From Neospora caninum Liverpool (taxonomy: Eukaryota; Apicomplexa; Conoidasida; Eucoccidiorida; Sarcocystidae): 64,000 nt of DNA. The position numbers and the translations under genes are program-made. The stretch's first letter is position 1, and each line of letters opens with the position of its first letter. A model generated the notes under the pieces. It was given only the letters and a program-made list of their open reading frames with translations. It ran no database searches and was not told where the DNA came from. This document shows positions 38,805 to 49,605 of the stretch, in pieces. The stretch spans positions 3,069,920 through 3,133,919 of the forward strand of contig NC_018395.1 in NCBI RefSeq assembly GCF_000208865.1. Reading direction: 5' to 3'.

Positions 38805-40537
38805 TTTTTCTTCTGCGGGGAGAGACAGGAGACTACAAGATGATACAAAAAAGAAAAAGGTGGAGTGGGATGAAAAAAAAGTTGGGAGAAAAAACACTGA
38901 CTTTTCAGTCTGTTTTCAGACTGAGCTGCACCGCACCGGACATTCCTCTCCAAAAGATGAAATGCGGGGCGGGTGATTTGGACACAACCCTATGACTCGT
39001 ACCGAACAGCACACCCGCGCAGCAGCAGGGGATGGTGAACGACGAGTAGGACGGTGTGTGGTATCGCACAGGACGGACGGTAGGTGCTTCTCCGTGTACT
39101 CTTTTGGGGAAGCAACGCGGCGCAAAAGCTCTCTGTGAAAGCAAAGGCGATTCTTACAACGTTCTTGTTTCTTTTCCGCAGCCTCTTGTTGCCAACACAC
39201 AATGTGCAACTACACAATCTACACACATTTCCTCTCTAGTGGCGCTTTGAGCACCGTGGACTACAACAGTTCATCGTGAAGAGCGCCGGCGTCGCACGTG
39301 GGGGGAGGAGAGCAGGATGACGCAAATCTTCGGGTGGGAGGGGCGGGAGTCTAGTCACGTTGTCAAGCAAGCATCCCCGCAACAAGAGGCTGGCGTTGCT
39401 CGCTCGGTCTTAGCATCCTGCCTCTCTCGTCGTGGCCGCTGCCGATAACGGCTGTTTTGTGTTTCCCCCGTCGGAGGGGTTGCAGGGGGGGAGCGGCGGA
39501 CGTTTCCACTGGCAACAACCTGCAAATGCGTTGTGCGCGAGCCTGTCGGCGAAACGCGCCCCTCACAGAAACGGGACGGCTGTTTTGCTTTGTTGACCTA
39601 TCTCCATGAAAGCAGTGGGCAATGGAAAGAATCAGTGGCAGGGGTGATGTTTCGCTGTAAGCGCATGTAACTAACTCGAATTCTCGGTTTGTAAGGGGCT
39701 GACGAAGCAGTCAGAAGACGCTGGGGAACGACAAATTTTGTTTCCCTCAGTAATCGTCGACCATCCACAGCGGTGGGACGGGGCATGTCCGCATCTGGAG
39801 AAGCGATGGCATATTTGTCCGAATCGGCCAGCGACGGCAGTAATGCGTGTAACGTTGTAACCGAATAGTGGCTTCAATGCGAGGGACCGTTTGTAGCGTC
39901 ACACGCAAGATATCTGGGATAGAAGGGAAGCTGGATTCTGCCCGAAAGACGAACGAAACGGATGGTCAGGGGTCCGGACGTGCACGGCAATACTGACCCT
40001 TTTTCTGGCGCAGCACTCTACAGTCTCACACACAGTGGATGAAAACCGGCTACCGATAGCGGAATAATGTTGTGGGGTCAGACTCAACTGTCGTGGCCAT
40101 TAGCCCGTTTTCACGTAGAAAGCTGTTTTATTTAGAAGCGGAGACCCAACAACAGTATAATCTAGCACGTTCACGCGATTTGTGCTCTCGAGTTTGACCA
40201 ACTTCGATGCCCACGTATGCTCCCGCCCGATACAGTGCAAGTCGACGAGGTCGTCTCCGCACTATCGCGAAGACGCACATTCCAACGTGGTACGGCTGAT
40301 ACGTTTTGTACGAAGTGTGCGTGCTCCAACTCCCGATGCTGCGTTAAATCCAAACGAACGCGTATTTTAGATCACTGGTTTGTGTATACCAGTGTCGCTT
40401 CTGATGTTCCGGAAGTGTTGAACATGACGAGACACGGCGTCGTGGTTATGTGCTCTGATCAAAAATATAGTGCGAAGTGGCCCGTTAGGTGCTCGTTCAC
40501 TCAGTGGTAGACCAGGAGAAGTAGGTCAGACACAGCA
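38805..40537. other. Hsp70 5' UTR/promoter region and intergenic DNA
   Basis: Pyrimidine-rich leader of Hsp70 on the minus strand (about 38805-38900), then sequence with only short ORFs. I could not pick a clear heat-shock element by eye. The rest probably holds the 3' UTR of the 83-residue minus-strand gene. Confidence 0.5.
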
Positions 40538-41037
40538 TTACACGATGCCCATAAAACACTGGGCGACGGCGCGGCCTGGTGTCTGTAAAATATTCATCGT
40601 CCAGCGAGGCCCCGCCGGCCTGCCGGGGACTCCTGTTGTACCACCAAGAGTAAATAGGAGAGCACAACCAAGGGCAGCCCACAGCTCTACTGTTCGTGTT
40701 AGTTGCATGACTAGCCATATAGATACCTAACCAGTAAAGGATTTTTGTATCGTTCCCTAGTGTGGGCACATCACATGATGACTGTCGATCTAGAAGTTGA
40801 TACACGTACATACTTCTCAGCTATGACAATTATGATTGCATCGCAAGCCACTGAGATTACGAATTATGGTTGTGGGCTTGTGAGTGTCTCTCAATAACTA
40901 GCTGCGTGCCTGTATGATAATTCTATCGATGCATTACCAATTAAGGTGTGTAGCATTTCCTTGTAAATATCGTGGCGGCGATTTCGAACCAGTTCGATGA
41001 CGAACTTCTCAGGGAAACCAAAGTTTTCTCTTGCCAT
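40538..41037 (-). CDS. Small single-TM protein, 83 residues, unknown function
   Basis: Two exons on the minus strand, 41037-40938 and 40689-40538, join with correct phase (leftover G plus TA). The start [12 protein letters not shown] sits in a good context (ATCATGG). The N-terminal half is a charged amphipathic segment ([17 protein letters not shown]). A hydrophobic segment crosses the junction and reads [16 protein letters not shown] short basic, Pro/Gly-containing tail ends CFMGIV. No family recognised. A soluble N-terminal helix, one TM and a short tail is common among supernumerary subunits of mitochondrial complexes, but that is speculation. Confidence 0.5.
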
Positions 41038-41386
41038 GATTCCGGCGTTGAGGGAAATTAAAGCGTGATCAATGACTGACCACCTCCATGGCACGTTCTC
41101 CAGCCACTGGCGTCCTGTCGCTCCCTTTTCCCGTCTTTCACTGATTGCTGACGATTAGCATTTTCCACTCGCAGGAGGCTCCTGAGGTTTCTATAGTTAA
41201 AGAAGACCTACGGACTAGTATTTGATCATATGTGCCTTCGAACGTTGCTGTGCGCCAAGACAGAGCGAAGTGGGTCAGCCAGAAACGTTGGTTCCGCTGT
41301 TGCGTCACAGGTTGCGCACCCATTAAAATATAACGGAAAGTGTTTGATGATCATGCATGTTCGTTCTGATTGGACGGAGTCAAGCA

Positions 41387-41674
41387 ATGGAAAACGGCAC
41401 ATCTCGTGAATTCCTGGATCCGCATTTGTGCCGGTTGCCCTGGAAGTGCTGCCGCACAATCGAGGAGCTGATCTTCGACGGCAAAGCGCAGCCCCCGATA
41501 AAGTATGTGTGTGCCTTGACACCTCAGGATGTTTCCGAGATGAACAGCAAGAATTAGCGGGCTTGTCATAGTATGCAATAGTAGGGGCTAATCTGTTGTC
41601 ATAGGTTCTCGCGCTACGCTCAGACGCACTTCGTTTTTGCCACGGCCACAGAAGGCTTCCTGGCTCGACCATGA
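41387..41674 (+). CDS. Possible 61-residue protein, unknown function
   Basis: Two exons, 41387-41502 and 41605-41674, join in phase (AA plus G). The protein starts MENGTSREFL, has three Cys in LCRLPWKCC, and ends TATEGFLARP before TGA. The intron is 102 bases with GTATGT and ATAG ends. It is divergent from the 83-residue gene, 349 bases apart. Downstream of 41604 another frame stays open to 41804 and could instead be the coding one, so the model is tentative. No family recognised. Confidence 0.35.
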
Positions 41675-42673
41675 AACTGACACGACGCTTCGGGGCGTTG
41701 CCGAATGCCTTCGAGTGTCAGAGAGGCTCATCGGAATTCAAGGAGTCCGCATAAATGGTCCCTCCTTCCCAAAGCACATTCGCCGTTTTTGTTATGATGG
41801 GGTGAGTATGGAATAATGAGAGGGCAGATTAGTGCTTCAAGGGAGTGCGAACGAAAGCTTCCAACATCAGGCTCGCAGCGCTCCTTTCAACGAGTCAACA
41901 GAGCCTGATCAAGTGGCGGTACATTAAATCCGGGGGCGGCCACGTCTTGGACACTACTGTCCATGTCTGAAACTACAATTCTTTTCTCAGTGAAGGAGGT
42001 GTATTCAAAGGAAGAGACTGCAGAGTTGGGTGCCTTGTGAAATTAGCAAGCCTGCATGTGCTGGGTACTCTTCATTACTGGCTGCATGCTGACATCTGTG
42101 TGAACCGCCTGATTTTAAGACCACTGAGACGCGAACCATTGCTCGCTGTCTCGCAGGATTCTGTTAGCTAGGACACAGAAATCGACGCAGGAGCTGTCCT
42201 TCTCCGCGAAACCTTAAGCCGCGACAGACAACAAAGTCAGTGTACGTCATCCACTGCCACGATGGGAATGACCCGTCAGCCGAGGACTCTCGCTCTGAAA
42301 ATCGACGGGGTGGCGTCGTTTCCCGGACTTTGAGACTTTCGCATGGCTTTTTATACGAATGTACGTTGTATTATGCCCGCCAGTGGGAGTTATCTGTCTT
42401 GTCTTGATTCTGCAACGTTTACAGCCTCCCCAATGATGATTGCAGTCGAGCTTCTGCCGCCGTCAGCTCGTTCTGTGGTGCGGGGCACGCCGAAGGAACT
42501 CTTACCACCTGTTGTATGGATCAGGCACCGTCACACGAGTATTTTCCCAGTTGCTCCCCCTTTCGGTTCACAGACAGCGTCGTGGCCGGTCGGGTGACTG
42601 GGACGTCAGTCGCTGAATAAAACCACAAGCGTATCTCACACAAAAGACGTTTACTCTTTTCCACGATCATACA
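41675..42673. other. Intergenic region, no firm gene
   Basis: A frame open to 41804 followed by a GTGAGT donor, and an 84-codon ORF at 42343-42597, could be parts of an unrecognised gene, but I could not connect them with matching phase. The end is the CFAP77-like promoter/5' UTR. Confidence 0.4.
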
Positions 42674-43654
42674 ATGTATTTGTCTGGCCCCAGGTTTGAG
42701 TACCAGGTCCGACCAGGGCTTCCGAAGCGACAGCATTGGGGCTCTCCACGGGAACTCTTCGTGCCACAGAAACCCACATTGTCGGGACCCGGCCTTCATT
42801 TGCCAGCTACGTCCCATACACAAGCGGGACCTGAATCTCACGCGCGTTTGTGGGCCAACTCATTCCCCGTCACACAATGTCCTGACTTGATATCACAAGT
42901 GTCGTTCGTCGCCAGTCATCCGTCAGTAACGACACACAACCCCCTCGTTCAACGAAGTCCAGTTGGAAGGGCTAAGCAAGCGTGTCACGCACCACGTTTC
43001 CCTGCTACGGATCACTTCTTCGGATACAAGGCTCTACAGGGTAAAGATGGCAACGTGAGGGCCGTGTTTCAGAGGTGGATGGAACACCATCCGCCAGCGA
43101 CGCACAAAGACGCTCAAAATTTCCAACAGCGAAATAAGGCAGCGTTACAGAGTGGGGCCACGACGCCCAAAAAAGTCTCAGCGTGGAGAAGAAGTAATCC
43201 GGTTCTTCGTGCACGACCTCAGACCTCATCTCGGCCTGTGTCGACGCGACCTGTTGGCAACGACCCATTCTTCTCGTACGGTCACAGGAACCGTGCGCAG
43301 CCGGGCGTGGCTCCGCTCATACAAAATATCTACGGTGTTGAACATGTGCAAGAATTGGCTCGAAAATATGAAGCGCAGCAGAGCATTCGGAAGGCCGAGG
43401 CGAAGCAAACATGGCGGGTCAAACTGACGAAAGCTGCCTATGGACACTCACTCGGACGCTGCCGGCGATACCAGGAAGTTTGCAGCGTCCGTCCTCCCCA
43501 CGAAAAGTGTTCATTATTACAACAGCAAACGGCTGAACCGAACGGGCGCTCGGATGGGGCTGTGAGCCAGTTTAAAATCAAAAAATTCGTCAAGACGCCA
43601 CCGCGGATTACAACGCGGTGGAAACAATGTCCGACCAGAGAAATCTCTGAGTGA
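42674..43654 (+). CDS. CFAP77: CFAP77-like cilia/flagella-associated protein
   Basis: Single-exon ORF of 326 residues. The central region matches the order of CFAP77 (C9orf171) as I recall it. First comes a short NPLVQRSPVGRA block, then Pro-x-x-Asp-x-x-x-Gly (FPATDHFFGYK), Asp-Gly-x-Val with a conserved Trp, and a basic helix with Asn and Gly (NFQQRNKAALQSGATT). After a low-complexity spacer there is a second block (NDPFFSYGHRNRAQPG) and a long basic helix (ARKYEAQQSIRKAEAKQ). CFAP77 is an axonemal doublet-microtubule protein. In a coccidian the only axonemes are in microgametes, so I infer male-gamete expression. Start is the first ATG of the frame; a missed upstream exon is possible. Confidence 0.75.
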   Translation: MYLSGPRFEYQVRPGLPKRQHWGSPRELFVPQKPTLSGPGLHLPATSHTQAGPESHARLWANSFPVTQCPDLISQVSFVASHPSVTTHNPLVQRSPVGRAKQACHAPRFPATDHFFGYKALQGKDGNVRAVFQRWMEHHPPATHKDAQNFQQRNKAALQSGATTPKKVSAWRRSNPVLRARPQTSSRPVSTRPVGNDPFFSYGHRNRAQPGVAPLIQNIYGVEHVQELARKYEAQQSIRKAEAKQTWRVKLTKAAYGHSLGRCRRYQEVCSVRPPHEKCSLLQQQTAEPNGRSDGAVSQFKIKKFVKTPPRITTRWKQCPTREISE

Positions 43655-44479
43655 GTCTCTCCTTGACCTACTAAAGTCGTTCAATCTAAAAGATATTCTT
43701 CCTCTTCCAACGGAAAGCTACACTACAGAGACGACAGCGAATCCATCGGTGCTGCCCTCTACAATAGCGTGAGCAGTGAATCTGTCAACTCGCAGAAGCA
43801 ATTAGCGCCCGAGCCTGTACCTGGTTCCAAGGAAGAGAATCCTTGTTAGTCGTCTTATACCGGAAGATCACCAGGAAGGTCATGTGAATGTCGCTACCTT
43901 TTGACATCCGTTTTTAATAAACACGCCACATGTGTGTGAGCCGGCGAAATACATGATACAAGATACTCTGTCAGACCCCCCAAAGGCTTGCGGTGTCGCC
44001 CAGGTGTACTCATCTGTCTGAGGTTTTGAAAGGCATCAACATCTGAAACGCTCGAATGGGTCCCCATCGTTCCGCTCGCCACCTACCCAAGCATCCAGGG
44101 GCTCGATTAATTTAGAAGAAACTGTGGCCATCTACGTGCCCTCACAGTCACTGCAGCAACGCAGTATGCTAGCCCCTGTTCAACGTGTCACCCACGCGGG
44201 AATTTTTTTGAATACATGCTCGCCTGACCCGTGTCTCTGCTTTAAAAGATTTGTGACAGCTTCGCGGGATTGCTAGAGAAAGTATGGCAAGAGAACCTGG
44301 CAAACTGAACACACTGTGCTTTCAGTTAGGTGTGAAGGAGACTGTCACACGACTGAAAGGTGAAGGACAGCGGCACGTTTTTTTTTGTTTCGAGACCCGA
44401 CATGTAACTACTCGGCATTGACCTCGCAGAACCAGTTTAGACCATAACGCGAGCAATCGCACACCCGGCGTTTCTACTA
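43655..44479. other. Convergent 3' UTR region
   Basis: It separates the CFAP77-like stop (+) from the thiolase stop (-). No coding or RNA gene seen. Confidence 0.6.
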
Positions 44480-47400
44480 TTACCGAACAAGGTTTTCAAT
44501 GACAGCTGCTGCGCCCATCCCCGTTCCCACACACATGGAGACAACCCCATAACGGAGCTTTCTCCTCCTGAGCTCCGGCAACAGGGTTGCGATTTGTCGA
44601 GCGCCTGTGCATCCTAAAGGATGGCCTAAAGCGATGCCCCCGCCTGTACAACGGAAAACAGTCTAGCAGAGAGAGACACATGAGGAGACATTGGTAATTA
44701 GCGAAAAGAAGTAGATAAACAGATATACATATATCTGTAGACATGGAGTGCTAGCCACACGCCGACCGAGGGGAGAAAGGCGCACGAGTTCTCAGGAAAG
44801 CATTGGTTCGGTCCTCTGAGTCATGGTAAAATGATCTAACTATACATAGGCCGGTTGAATCCACCTACCGTCATAAAAGAAACGGGTGGGAAAGACAGGG
44901 CACACGTCACCTTCCCAAGATGAAGACTGCATACGAGTCATTTTGGGGCCTTGTATGAGGCCGCCACGGAAGATATCAGGAACTACAATCAATCCGATTG
45001 AAAGTGGTTAATGGCTTCCCTTTTATTTATGTAGAATAATACCACATCTTCGTTGCAGCACTTGATGCCCCCCCTCCCCAACATAAGGAAACTGTCTGGA
45101 GTGCAGCTGGTGAGAGGCTTGCCTTTCGGGTTTAATTTCTCTTTCGGGATATTGAGCTTTTTCACGCAGTACACCGCTTGCGACGCAAATGCCTCGTTGA
45201 GCTCAAAAATGTCGATGTCGTCCATGGACAAGTTTGCTTGTTCTAAGATGCAAGAACACATCGGAAGACGGAAACCTAGAACCGAAGTCACCAAAGCCGT
45301 TCTGAACACTGCGCGGCCTCGCGTTTGTTCACCATCAATGGGAGATGCGATAGCATTTCAACAGGTGCCAATGAACAAAGGCACTGCTCCGGAACCGAGG
45401 AACTAACAGAGTAATATATTCCAAATGTCTGTTGTATCATGTTCGTAGTCGTGGGCTCCTTACCTAAGACAGCCGGAATCGCAACTGCCGGACCGATTCC
45501 CATAATATCTGGGGGCACTCCAACGACCGTGAAAGCTACAAACCTGGCTAAAATGGGAAGCCGAAGTTTCTCTGCTGCCGATCGTCTGGCCAGAAGGACC
45601 AAGGCGGCTCCATCAGAGACTTGGCTGCTGTTCCCTGTAGCAGTCAGGCAGACACCATAACACATAACTGAGAGTACTAACCCACGAGTTTTTTCATAAA
45701 CGGCCTGGCGGCAACAGTGTTTCATGCAGAACCATAATTACCGGCTGTAGTTGTTCCGTTCGCCTGGAATGCAGGTTTCAGTTTAGCAAGGTTCGCAACC
45801 GTCGTGGCTTTGCGTGCCCCATCGTCGCGGTCAACTATTATCTCCTTCTCCACTCCATCGGCGTCCTTCACCTGAGCAATCCAGTAGGATATTCTCACGC
45901 ATAGTTACAGACATAGATGAGTCTGCTTCATATATATATATATACAGACGAGCAGATAATGCTTCCAACGCACCTGCATTTCTACAAATGCAAATACGTT
46001 TATATAGGTTTTTGGATATACACACATGTGCATTCGGCAATTGCGCAGAATGATGAGACACGAAAAGCAAAGTGGAAAGACCAACAATCTGGAAGATCGT
46101 TGTTTCCTTTGTACAGAGATGATGCCTACGGTACCCAGCATGCTGTCTGTGTATGTGTAGTCCTCCAACCTTGACATGTAGGAGATTAACTGTGGAAGCC
46201 CACCTTCACATTAAGAGGAACAATTTCTTCTTTGAAAAGTCCTTGCTCCTGAGCCTTCACACATTTGTCATGGGACTCCTTCGCCAGCTGATCCTGGGCC
46301 TCACGACTGATGCCATACTTCTCAGCGACATTCTGAAAAGAGCACAAAATGTCCATAAAAACCAATATAGTGAACGACACAGGGTATGGAAAAAGCTCCA
46401 AGCACAAACGGGAAGGGTCGGGATTGAGATGTACAGACCGAAGGCATGTCTCTCCACAAATATACATTTTCAGATGTATATGCTACTAACATCATGCCGC
46501 ATGAACAGCTGGGGACCACGGAAACGTCTGCAAGCAGATAGAAACACAGTCATGAAGTGCAAAATTGTAAGTCCAGCAACATGTAATCCCACGGAATGCA
46601 CCCCTTACTTCCGAGGTGAGCCCCATGGGGATGAGGCAGTTGCGTCCCTGTTCATCTTCGAAAACTTTCTCCGATAGCTTTTCGGGGTTGAGCGTCCTCA
46701 TCATATCAAACTGAGACATGGACTCGACGCCGCCGCCGATACCAACATCGATGAAGCCACTCTTAATTGCCGCTGAGAACACAACGCGCATTTCCGCGCG
46801 CACACGTGGAGTAGAATCCCATAGACCCTCTCAAAATGCCAACTCACTGGACGTTCGTGTTCGGTTCAGCTGATGCGGCATGATGTACGCAACGCTCTCT
46901 AAAAATACTTCCTTGCACAGCAACGTACCAACGATGTTGGCAACAGCTTGCAGGCCGCTGCTGCATTGTCGATTGACGACATTCACCGGGACAGATACTG
47001 GTAGCCCTCCCATAAGCATCCCAATCCGACTTCCCAGGGCCCCCGCGCCAGGCTGCAAGACATTGCCTGCAAGGAAAAACGCGAATCCGGGAAGCAATCT
47101 TGCGCTAGAAAGCCCATCCGGCTATTTGCTTGTCATGGTCGGCGGGTGATTTACAGAGAGGTTGAGGACCAGACTGAATGTAACCGTACCACCTCATAAA
47201 TATGCATATATGTGCACATCTGCAGACGCTTGAAATCGCGCACGTGACCTTACATAAGTATGAAAATATATGTCCATGCCAGTAGATGGAACGCGTGGTG
47301 GCTAAAAAGAACTAGAAACGCTGAGGGCACACATTTTATTGTGGTTTTAGGCAAGGGACGACTGTGCATCGCGCCCCCCAGGAGCCCGGCTGTTGCTTTT

Positions 47401-48041
47401 CGAAGAACCCCTTACCAATGCAAACGTCTTGGATTCTGCTTGGGTCAATTTTTGTCTTCTTCAGTAACGCCACCAAAAGATTTGCCAGAAGGTCTTCCGG
47501 ATATGTATCTTTGAAACCTGTTTAGAACACAGACGAAAATAACTCGCTTGTGTCAGCAGTGGAGGCCGTTCAGTAGATCCATGCCCTGTACGCTGTACGC
47601 TTATTTGAATTTCCTCTGTTTTTATAGCTGAAAACACACAGAACTGCCAACATCTGCGAAACAGACGCGTACCACCTCTCTTGGCCTTGGTAATCGCCGT
47701 CCGCAGAGCCGCGCAGATAACAACGTCATCTGAATTTCCAGGAGCAACCCTGGTATGAGGGAGAGGCAGTACACCAGTCAAAGGAATAAATTTCCTCTCG
47801 GCGAGGAAAAAGAACTCCCAGCAATGACCAAGATTATTTCTCCCCCACACAGTTTCGCCCCAAAACCACTGCGAGGCCGATCCCCCATCTATTCGGCTCG
47901 GGTCTGGTATCGCCGATACTGGTGAACAGATAGCCATGGCTCGAGTGGTCTAGCACAAAACACATCCAGTCCGTTTCCTCACCTCGACGGGTTGTCGTTT
48001 AGATGAGAAAATTGGCCAGAGAGAGTGGTTAGTCGGTTCAT
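44480..48041 (-). CDS. ACAA1: Peroxisomal 3-ketoacyl-CoA thiolase (acetyl-CoA acyltransferase)
   Basis: Ten exons on the minus strand close in phase at 417 residues: 48041-47983, 47749-47673, 47517-47416, 47066-46929, 46772-46609, 46332-46204, 45871-45742, 45634-45464, 45242-45123 and 44643-44480. Catalytic features are intact: nucleophile Cys114 in NRQCSSG, His371 in ALGHPLGC and Cys401 in SMCVGTGMG, plus LNEAFA and [13 protein letters not shown]. The enzyme cleaves 3-ketoacyl-CoA with CoA in the last step of beta-oxidation. Exon 1 encodes RLTTLSGQF at residues 3-11, which fits the extended PTS2 consensus, and the C-terminus (LVR) is not a PTS1. This points to peroxisomal import through Pex7, as for ACAA1-type thiolases. 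One intron is GC-AG. Confidence 0.96.
44644..45122 (-). other. GC-AG intron in the thiolase gene
   Basis: On the minus strand the donor reads AAAG|GCAAGC and the acceptor TACAG|GCGG. No GT donor gives the needed phase, while GC joins the codons exactly at the conserved [11 protein letters not shown] junction. Confidence 0.8.
47985..48041 (-). other. PTS2 peroxisomal targeting signal exon
   Basis: The first thiolase exon codes for 19 residues plus two bases. RLTTLSGQF matches [RK][LVIQ]xx[LVIHQ][LSGAK]x[HQ][LAF] at every constrained position. Confidence 0.75.
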
Positions 48042-49605
48042 TGTTGGGTGCGCCTTAACAACTCTTTCCTGCCCAGAAGACCCAAGTCGCCGAATGCAAC
48101 ACAAATGCAAAATTACCTCCCTTGAAAAACGCAAATCGGCGCATTCTTCAGTAGGGCTACACAGTGGTGGCAGTTTCTGAAACACCAGCAGTTTGGTTTG
48201 TCTATAAGTCTACATCAGATGAATCTGCTCTCTACGCGGCAACAGCGTCGAATTGGCTCGCCAAGTTGGGGCCAAAAAGTTGCCTTTTGGCCTGTGACTA
48301 TGATAAGCATCACCTGCCCATGCTGAACGTTGGTCTGACGCGTACTGCGACATTTTTCTCAGTTGGAACGCTGACTATCACCGACGTCTGCGGTGCTGGC
48401 AACCCCCTCTCGGCGCCGAAAAGGCATTCGCTATAATCTGAAACCAGCTTCTCTGCTTGCATGATTCAACGACTCTGCAGAATGTTCTCACTTGAACATA
48501 CCGATCGTCAGACAGATGTACCAACCCTTTATGATAGAACCCTAGACAGGAGGAATACACCGATTCGTAGTATTGGTGCTGGATGTCCATTTCTCCCGTG
48601 AGGGACAGCCTGCCATTCGGCATGAGAGGACCGGCGCAAACCGCCAGTGAAGGTGTAGTTGTCAGGGGAACAGTGAGAATCAGGGTGGTCGTCGGCTGAC
48701 AGCCAGACTACAGAGTATTGCACCCGCAGCGGAACCAAGCCTCGTATGTTACTGGGCGATCAACCAAGGAGTTGTCTGCTAGTGACAACAATCCCTACAA
48801 AGTAGAACATATCCGCTTCTTGCCCCATTTAGGAAGCTCGGACGTATGAAACTTCTCAACGGTATAACTACATATTCTCCGGATACGCTCTACTGTCGGG
48901 TGCACGACTGGTGTTCTTTGTTTTGCTGTGCTTTTGTTCTCTCCGGTTCAGACTAGTGGGCAGCGAAGCTCCTCCCTTGTCTGCTGGGCGAGCCTTGCCA
49001 ACTGGTACTGTATGACCGCTTGTCATTCCGGCTGGATGCCAGAACCAAACTGACGGTAGAAACTTTGTTTCGTCGTTGACTCTCTGCACGGCACATCACT
49101 GACACATGGTAGAATGCGCCTGGGCTCGTCGTGGGCGCCTCACACCGCTTCGAAGTCTGACTTTCGTACAGAAAGAATGTTGTGAACCGCTTTGTGATCC
49201 GACTATCACTTCACCTGCAGAGTTGGCTTGTATCACTTCGACTTTCTCTGGGTGGCATTGCTGCTTGTCGCCGGTGAGGTGCGTGCCCTCGTGTCCGCAT
49301 TGATCGACGTAGTATACCGAGACGAGATAAACTATTCGTATGACTCCGTTTTTACTCACGCTTCCTACGCTGCACTGCCCACCCTCCTGAGAGACAGATT
49401 GGAGGCCATATTGATGACTGGACCCTGGCTCGTCTCTAGAAAATGGTCGATGTAAGCATACACATGCACTCTTCACCGTTACGTTACTTTTATATTACTG
49501 TACACAACGGTGCATGCATACACAGTCACTGCGTATGCAGTGGTATGCTTTGAGGGTCGTTCCTCACTCTCACCCTCATAGCCAGTAAATGTAAAATGGG
49601 AACAA
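48042..49605. other. Thiolase promoter and patatin 3' UTR region
   Basis: ORFs at 48160-48440 (+) and 49096-49476 (both strands) lack motifs and splice partners. No gene recognised. Confidence 0.55.

Noticed and set aside
44989..45122. Extension of the thiolase penultimate exon ORF
   Set aside because: It reads into the GC-AG intron; the conserved GHPLGC exon starts at 44643.
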